A stretch of DNA of 64,000 nt from Ascarosepion bandense. Lineage: Eukaryota > Mollusca > Cephalopoda > Sepiida > Sepiidae. Of the stretch, positions 56,691 to 64,000 are shown in pieces. The notes beneath the pieces were generated by a model. That model was not told where the DNA came from and did not search any database. It worked only from the letters and a program-made list of their open reading frames with translations. A program made the position numbers and the translations under genes. The stretch is taken from the NCBI GenBank assembly GCA_037127315.1, contig JBBBDQ010001611.1:62001-126000 (forward strand), written 5' to 3'. How positions within the stretch are numbered: the stretch's first letter is position 1; the number at the start of each line of letters is the position of its first letter.

Positions 56691-57732
56691 TTTGGAATGT
56701 TAAGAAGGGGTTTAATCTTTATTTATATATGACTAGCCACCAGCCTTTGTCCTTTATTAAGATTATTTTACCAAAGTACTTTTAAGTATTTCGTATTTAT
56801 TCTGAAGTCAGATATTTCTCAATGTCTGTCTTTGTTAATACGTCATTAACCATTAATGAATTGGATTTTACGAAAGAAGAGTAAAGAGTTTTTGTTTTGA
56901 AAATTCCAAATAGAATTATATATTTGATTCTCAGATAAGAAGATTCGAAAATGTCTTCTCGTTTAGACTTTTCAAAATATCAATACGAAATATTTCATTT
57001 AGTCATTTTGCAGATTTAATAATTGAAAGACGAACAAAAAGTCAAATATCTTTTAACTTCTTCGATATTTCAACGAAACTTGCTTACATTTTTTGTTGTT
57101 TGGCAGATTTTTATATTAACTTTTCATTTCTCACCAGATTTTGATTGACATTCGTTGCCAAATTCTTAACTATTCATTATTAGAATGCCTTTCTCCCAAA
57201 GGTTATTCAAAGACTTTTTATTCAACGATCATATTAACGTCGGCAGATGATGCAAGACCTTGAGCTTTGACTCCTTGTACATACCATGGTTCTTGAAGAT
57301 ATTAACGATCATGGCTCCAAACAACATTCTTTTTTAGCGCTTAAAAATTTTGTCTTTTCAATATCAATCCAACTCCTTGTTCCGACATTTATTTACACGA
57401 TCGCGTTAATATTTTTCATACTCCTTTTTTCTGTTCTTAATTCTTTCCAATAAATTTACCGCCAATTTTGTCGATGCTTCTTTCTCATATCTAAATTTAA
57501 TCTCTGATATAAAGTAGAAATATCGTCTTTATTTTCATTTTTCTTAAAACGAAGAATATCTATAGTATTCCCAGCACTCCTCTGTAAAAACACATTCCTG
57601 GTTTTACGAAATTAAAGTTTATAGTCAAAATTGGTTTCATTAATTGAACGCAAAATTTATTGTAAAGTGTAAATAATAAATTATATTTCCCACCATTTTG
57701 CTCACCCATTTGATAAAAAAATGCTATTCCTC
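56691..57732 (-). repeat. Upstream arm of unit F (inverted relative to unit G)
   Basis: Reverse complement of sequence before B, D, E and G, with the conserved block at about 57170-57370. Ends at the J6 junction, equivalent to the J2 junction in unit A. Confidence 0.62.
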
Positions 57733-58327
57733 ACTTCCCCACTAATCAACGAGATTGAAGTCCTCCTCAGCGGACAAGGCTGAATGCATTGCCCGTAGAT
57801 TCTCGACCAATTCATGTCTGGATACTTCTGGAATTCATTACCCAATTTCCCATCTACAACTGAGGCCCACTTGAATGAGGTCCACATCACGCCCTCGCTG
57901 ATTTCTCGCATAATATCAAACTTTGACCCTCACAAAGTGAGTGGTGGGGACGGAATCCCAATCTTCCTCCTGCTTTCCAGCCTGTTGGAAGTCTTCTTCT
58001 TTGGTTCTATTATTCAAGAACACTGGTGAAACCTCGGACCCCGCAAATTGCCACCCTATCAGCCTTCTTCCGACCTTCGGCAAAGTGTTCGAAGCCATTT
58101 TCAACGCCGAGGCCGTTCAGCATCTCACGGCCCACGAGCTCCTATCGGACAAAGAGTATGGCTTCCACTTCACCAGTTCTACTGCTGATAAGCTAACGAC
58201 CATCACCGAGTATATATACCAGGCTATCGACAAGAATGGTGAAGCCCGAACTGTCGCCCTGGATATCTCTAAAGCATTCGACATGGGTATGGCATGCCGG
58301 CCTTCTTTGGAAACTGCGAAGCTACCT
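57733..58327 (+). mobile_element. Jockey/CR1-group LINE fragment J6
   Basis: Same 5' junction and orientation as J2. RT front at 57941-58300 (ADKLTTITEYIYQAID, LDISKAF). It stops abruptly at about 58327, where unit G upstream sequence (GGCGGTAAATTTATTGG) starts. Relative to the A/B block about 2.6 kb, including the rest of the LINE and the R4 fragment, is deleted. Confidence 0.72.
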
Positions 58328-59154
58328 GGCGGTAAATTTATTGGAAAGAAATAGGAACAGAAAGAAACAGTATGAAACAATATGAACGAGATCCTGTAAA
58401 TAAATGTCGGAATCAGGAGTTGGATAGATATTGAAAAGACAAAACTTTTTAAGCGCTAAACAAGATAAGAATGTCACGGAGAGCCATGATCGTTAATATC
58501 TTCAAGAACCACGGTATGTACACGGCGTCAAAGCTCAAGGTTTTGCATCATCTGCCGACGTCAGCATGATCGTTGAATAAAAAGGTTTTGAATAATCTTT
58601 GGGGGAAAGGCATTATAAGAATGAATAGTTAAGAATTTGGCAACGAATATCAATCAAAATCTGGTGAGAAATGAAAAGTTAATATAAAAATCTGCCAAAC
58701 ACCAAAAGATCTAAGCAAGATTCGTTGAAATATCGAATAAGTTAAAAGATATTTGACTTTTTGTTAGTCTTTCAATAATTAAATCTGCAAACTAACTAAA
58801 TCAAATATTTCATCATGACAAGTCTAAACGAGAAGACATTTTCGAATCTTTTTATCTGGACAAAACACAAACTCTTTTCTATGCTTTCGTAAAATTCAAT
58901 TCATTAAAGTTTAATGACGTATTAACATAGACACACATTGAAAAATATCCGATTTAAGAATAAATAAGAAATACTTAAATGTCCTTCGGTAAAATAATCT
59001 AAAAAAAGGACAAAGGCTGGTGGCTAGTCAATGTTTAAGCAGAAATAAATAAACTTGGCACGAAAAGATCATTAACAACTTATTTGAAATATGAAATGAA
59101 CTGAAACATACTTTTGTCCTAAATAAGTAAAGATTAAACCCCTTGTTACCATTC
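58328..59154 (+). repeat. Upstream region of unit G
   Basis: Homologous to 12440-13300; conserved block at about 58440-58640. No gene. Confidence 0.6.
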
Positions 59155-59332
59155 CAAATTGAATTCTTTATTGAAAAGTACTAATCCTTTCATAAGACAA
59201 CAAAGGGAATTAAAGTAAGTCACGTAGATATTCTGCTATAAAAATCGGGCTCTCTCACATCTAAGTCACTTTCTTTGACAACGTTCAACTGTTGAATCGT
59301 CAATTTGTGTTCCCACAACACAGCACCACAAA
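59155..59332 (+). promoter_or_regulatory. Promoter and non-coding exon 1, copy G
   Basis: TATAAAAA at 59237-59244; exon 1 ends at 59332 before GTAAGT. Palindrome TTCAACTGTTGAA intact. Confidence 0.77.
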
Positions 59333-59394
59333 GTAAGTCAATACAATTATTATTATCGCTATTTCTTTACATTTATATTTGTGAACAAGTTTAT

Positions 59395-59395
<1 letters not shown>

Positions 59396-59461
<66 letters not shown>
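59396..59461 (+). repeat. (GT)n microsatellite in intron 1, copy G
   Basis: A long GT tract much closer to the donor than in other copies; about 190 bp of intron present elsewhere is missing before it. Confidence 0.9.
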
Positions 59462-59463
<2 letters not shown>

Positions 59464-60011
59464 CCCCTATATTCAATGTCAACATTCCACAGATTCCATA
59501 TATATGGAGAAACAGGTCATACTTGTACTGCAATAGACAAATTTTTGATTGGTAGCTACGTATGTGACAGGCTTCATCGTTCATGTCTCATTTCGGTCAA
59601 TGGGAGTCTTAAGAAATTTGTGCGTAAATGAATGACACTAACCTGATAAGATATTGAACCCCGCTCTGCTTTCCGATGCTGAACGGTTATTGATTACATC
59701 AAATGCATGTCCAACATTTCAGCAGATGATAATCGAAGTCATATATTTAGATATTTACTGGATATGGCCGGAAAGGACAATTTATATATTTGACGTAAGC
59801 AGGTGCTAAGAGATAATAAATAAAATCAATAATGCTTTCAATTTATAAGTTACCCTACATATTACTAAATAATAATGAAAAATATTAGTTATTACCTATA
59901 AAGAAATTGTAGATAACTACATTAACTATTGCGTATGAGTGAGGGCCTGCAAAACTAATTCTACCATTATTATATATTATTAATTATTTTGAATATTTTT
60001 TACAGATCATC

Positions 60012-60448
60012 ATGTCTGGAAAACTCATCTTTCTTTTGGCTCTCTGCGTCTTCACTGCCTTCGCAGGTAAGAATAATTAATATATTTTAAGTTATGCATT
60101 TATATTTTACATATTTTATCAGTTTTCTTTTAAATTTTTTAACTGAACTGTAACTGCTTTGCCCAAAATATTCTTTTCACAAATTGTGAAAGAGATTTCG
60201 TCTAATATGTAGAATATATATTGCAAATATAAAAACAAATTTATTAAATATCATATTACATTCTCCAGTCAAAAAATATTTTTTAACTAAAACTATTACA
60301 TTGTTTATAAATCATTTGTTTCTTTTCAGTAAGCAACGTCATCGCAGAGGAACAGCAAGAAGCTTCTGGTGAAGATGTTCAAGTGACTGAGGAGACAGCC
60401 ACAGAAGCTGCCGCCGATGCCGATGCTGAAGGCAGCAATGAGTCATAG
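60012..60448 (+). CDS. Secreted acidic mini-protein, copy G (two coding exons)
   Basis: Exons are 60012-60066 and 60330-60448; 57 aa, same protein as the others. Donor GTAAGA as in F, but the 3' end of the second intron matches D, so the copy is a mosaic. Six untranslated bases precede the ATG after TTTTTACAG. Poly(A) signal at 60510-60515. Signal peptide plus acidic tail; function unknown. Confidence 0.87.
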
Positions 60449-60515
60449 ACAATTGAAATACTGGACATGATTACTTTTCATTTTGTTATTGTAACATTTC
60501 AATGTGCAAAATAAA

Positions 60516-61779
60516 AGTAGATTGTTGATTTGAATTTAACGATTTGTCCTTATTTCTATCACTGATTTTAACATGTCAAATGATTTGTAAAACTTATTTC
60601 GACACTGACAGTGGATTTTAGAGAAATATTGTTGATGAAATATACATTTCATTTGGACGGGAAAATGTGTGGGATTTTTATTAATGTTCATTCTCTTTTC
60701 ATTTTTTTCTTTTGTTATGTTGGGCCTCCAATTTATTGGTGTCAATAAAGCATCTGTGATTTGTGAAAAATTGTCAGTCCTTTCTCAAATGGTCTGTATT
60801 TTGTGGAATTTAACAAATATATTATGAAACTGTGTGCCCAGATTAATCGCAATCAACGCATAAAAATCATTGATGATATATCTCTAAAGAAAAATTATTC
60901 AAGAACATGATAAATCAATCGCTTGAAATTAAATAACTCCTTAAACATCTTTATTTACTTGTAACACTGTAAGTGATTCTATTTGCACACACGATAAACT
61001 GATATAGACGGACACTGGATTCGAACCCAGGGATAGGTATTTGGAAAATATCTATGCGTGCGTATATTTTTGTTCCACAAATGATCAACCTTTTCTTCTT
61101 TACTTAGAAGGGTCTGAGAAAGAGAGAGATAGAAAGAGAGAATGAAAGAAAGAGTGAGAGAAAAAAGAAACAGAAAGTGAGCGCAGGAAGGGAATAGACA
61201 CCGGGGTGGTCGAGAGTAGAGAGTCCGAACAGAAAGTGTTTCCGAGAAATCACTGTTATGATGAGATTTTTTCTCATGTTGACGAAAGAAAGGCTTCACC
61301 CGATTCTCCACTAATTTTGCATTTCTCTCTTTGCACAATACTTTCAGTTCATTTGGAATCTATGTACTGATGAAGATAGCTAGTGACACCTGTGTGGAAT
61401 TTAGTTTTCTCTAATATTAGTAGTCTTAAATGAAATATGAATGTGAGCCATTGATTCCCATTAATTTCCATAAATTCGTATGTTACGTTAATGATTGTTA
61501 TGTGTTGTTCTGTTATGTCCATTCGATAAATAATAAAAAGTGAATACAGATCAATATTAAAGTAGCATTATTATTATTAATGGAGTGCTTGAAAAGAGAG
61601 AAAATATATTGGTATTCTCAACTATTCAAAGTCCACTATAGGCGTTAATATATCCATGATATCCTAACACATTAATGAGATGGAAGAAATTATGAAAATA
61701 TACAAAATAATCTAATTTCAAAATCTTTCAAACATTTAAGCATTTTATACACAACACTGAAATAAGAAGATGCACAATG

Positions 61780-61813
<34 letters not shown>

Positions 61814-61841
61814 CACAAACGCACACACGCACACACACAAA

Positions 61842-61898
<57 letters not shown>

Positions 61899-62460
61899 TT
61901 GCTCTAGCCTTGTATATACAGGTTGCGATGAGGAAATTGTTGCTAATTTATAGTTTCAATTTCATGCATGCACATTGATTTTGATGGATTCACAGTGTAG
62001 TACGGTCAGTTGGGCACCTTTTTATGAGAAAAAAGCACCATGACACAATTCATTTCACTAGAAATTCGGAAATACTATAAGGTACTGATTGGCATTCGAG
62101 CCGGAAAATTCAATACAAATATTTCCGAGTGGGTTTCAATATCAGAACAACTCAGTTTATTTCTATGTGTAGAATAGTGATTATGAATGTATGTAAAATT
62201 CACTCTGATCAAGCTGATGAGAAAAGAACTTCTGAATTTCTTGGTGAAGGCCTTGGACTGAACTCGAAAGATTACGTCAAGTGATTTAAGTAGGTAGTGT
62301 TGTTCTGTGTCGAGACAATGGCTGATGAAAAACAGCATTCTGCACCATGCCACACAAGCAGTTGAATCATGTCATGTTGAGTGAGAGAACAACAAAAATC
62401 ATTGTTACAACAAAGATGATCTGAACGCAAGAATTATGGCAGCAATCACCAACGTAAAAA
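60516..62460 (+). repeat. 3' flank of unit G
   Basis: T-arm/GA-rich block at 60960-61350; (AC)n and a long (TA)n at 61783-61894. A frame at 62415-62455 reads DDLNARIMAAITN, as in unit D. At about 62465 it switches abruptly to R4 5'/upstream-unit sequence; the Penelope remnant found in other units is missing. Confidence 0.6.
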
Positions 62461-63457
62461 ACGCAACTGTTCATAGTTGATAGAAGTTAACACAACATAA
62501 GCAGGTACATATACTCATTTTCGAAAACCAACATTTAAATTGAACTTTTAGAAATAAAAATGTTTCTTGAAACTTTTGTTTTAGATTTTATTGAAAGGTA
62601 AATGATTCAATTTTCTATTTCCAGTAAGTGAAATATTTTTGTGTGTTTCACACAAAAATATTATTGATTAGAATCTAAAGGTTTTTTATTTTAATTTTTC
62701 AATTTTTCTCCCATTTATGTGCGATCGGGGCATTTGTAAACAAAACTCAATTCTTCGTTTTAAAACTTTCAAAAGTAAAATAAAAATTCTATGGCTAGAT
62801 GATTTTTGTTAAACATTCCAATTTTCGATTAGTAAATATAGTCTTTAATTAATAACGTAACATCCCGACATCTAAAAGTCTTTGAAATTATTTGAAAATT
62901 TTTTTTAAACTTTATATATTATTAAAATTTCAAAAATTAAAACAGTTCTATTAAAATTGCATTAATAACCGAATTTCTATTTTTTTAGTCTATAATGTAT
63001 TTAATATATATTGTTTATTAAAGCAAAAAGAGGCTTAACTAATAAAATAATGTCACGGATTTATTGCATTTTTTATCAAATGGGTGATCCAAAGGGTGGG
63101 AGTGATAATTGATTACTTACACTCTCCAATAAATTTTGCGTTCAATTAATAAAACCAATTTTGATTTTAAAATTTAATTTCGTAAAACCAGGATGTGTTT
63201 TTACAGAGGAGTGCTGGGAATATTATAGATATTCCTTTGTTTTATGAAAATGAAAATGGAGACGATATTTATACTTAATATCAGTTAGAGATTAAATTTA
63301 GATATGAGAAAGAATGTCGCGGAGAGCCATGACCGTTAATATCTTCAAGTACCACGGTCTGTACAATGAGTAAAAAATCAAGGTTTTGCATCACCTGCCG
63401 ACGTCAGCATGATCGTTGAATAAAAAGACGTTGAATAACCTTTTTTGAGAAAGGCAA
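62461..63457 (+). repeat. Start of a further unit: R4 5' remnant and upstream region
   Basis: Matches 11440-12730 (unit B) with internal deletions. It ends in AAGGCAATCTA at about 63460, where the RTE-like LINE begins. The promoter would be expected about 650 bp further on in an uninterrupted unit. Confidence 0.6.
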
Positions 63458-64000
63458 TCTAGAATCAGGCCAGAGATAGGACAGGAACAGTGCGGGTTCG
63501 TCAAAGACACTGGAACAAGGAACGCCATATTCATGATTAGGATGCTCTCTGAAAGGGCATTACAAATGAAGAAAGACTTGTACCTATGCTTCATTGATTA
63601 CGCGAAAGCATTCGACAAAATACGACACAAAGAATTGATGGAAATGATAGGAAACCTCGACATTTTCGGCAAAGATATAAGAATAATCAAGAATCTCTAC
63701 TGGCAGCAAACGGCCTGCATACGGACAGGTAACGACCTCAGTAGATACACAAAGATAGAAAAAGGCGTAAGACAAGGCTGTGTCTTTTCACCGGATTTGT
63801 TCAACCTATACAGCGAGAATATTTTGAGGACCCTAGATGACACACCAGGATTTATTATTGGAGGCCACAACCTGAACAACATAAGATACGCGGACGATAC
63901 AGTACTGATTGCGGACACGGAAAGGAAACTGCAAGATCTCATACAGAAAGTAGCAGTGGAGAGTGACAAGATGGGACTACAAATAAACTTTAAGAAAACT
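63458..64000 (+). mobile_element. RTE-like non-LTR retrotransposon, RT fragment, runs off the window
   Basis: One frame is open from 63458 to the window end (about 181 codons). It contains [54 protein letters not shown] and the catalytic YADD in [18 protein letters not shown] (about 63885-63935), then GLQINFKKT. It starts inside RT with no upstream domains, so it is 5'-truncated. It is the least decayed LINE here, so likely young. RTE is the best clade call; a related clade is possible. Confidence 0.8.

Noticed and set aside
1..64000. CRISPR arrays, operons or bacterial signals
   Set aside because: No regular spaced repeats; spliced genes and metazoan retroelements show a eukaryotic genome.

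Overview
The window is eukaryotic and almost certainly from an invertebrate animal. It is AT-rich, with spliced genes carrying GT/AG introns, TATA promoters and AATAAA signals, long (GT)n, (GA)n and (TA)n microsatellites, and a dense load of metazoan retroelements (R4/Dong-like, Jockey/CR1-group and RTE-like LINEs, Penelope-like remnants, one Ty3/gypsy-type LTR element). A mollusc such as a cephalopod, or a chelicerate, would fit. The sequence alone does not settle the phylum.

The host content is one gene family repeated across the window. Each unit has a TATA promoter, a non-coding first exon, a first intron with a (GT)n tract, a 55-nt coding exon for a signal peptide, a second intron, and a 119-nt last exon for a very acidic tail. 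The product is a 57-residue secreted mini-protein. Six complete copies are present: A (- strand, ATG 7039), B (+, 14275), D (+, 23236), E (+, 42560), F (-, 55702) and G (+, 60012). A seventh partial copy, C (21.4-21.9 kb), has only promoter, exon 1 and part of intron 1. The last exon looks identical in all six copies, synonymous sites included, while introns and flanks have diverged.

Layout: 1-3.4 kb R4-like LINE joined to Jockey-group LINE; 3.4-8 kb gene A (-); 8-13.3 kb inverted upstream arms with a Jockey insertion; 13.3-14.8 kb gene B; 14.8-19.4 kb 3' flank and R4; 19.4-23.7 kb copies C and D; 23.7-27.2 kb flank; 27.2-39.7 kb a nest of an R4 LINE split by two Jockey-group insertions, one of them split by an intact LTR element (32932-37479); 39.7-43.1 kb gene E; 43-47 kb flank; 47-51.7 kb R4 plus Jockey; 51.7-56.7 kb gene F (-); 56.7-60.5 kb inverted arms and gene G; 60.5-63.46 kb flank and the start of another unit; 63.46-64 kb a 5'-truncated RTE-like LINE running off the window. 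The A/B region and the F/G region share element order and junctions, so they are a higher-order duplication of a head-to-head gene pair.

The most unusual single object is the LTR element. Its two 443-bp LTRs appear identical, it has a 5-bp target duplication and both ORFs are open, so it is young. A G GGA AAC slippery heptamer lies in the correct gag frame for -1 frameshifting. The 12 nt abutting the 5' LTR are complementary to the 5' end, not the 3' end, of eukaryotic tRNA-Phe. The last 32 pol codons lie inside the 3' LTR and complete a Cys/His cluster resembling the piggyBac C-terminal zinc domain.
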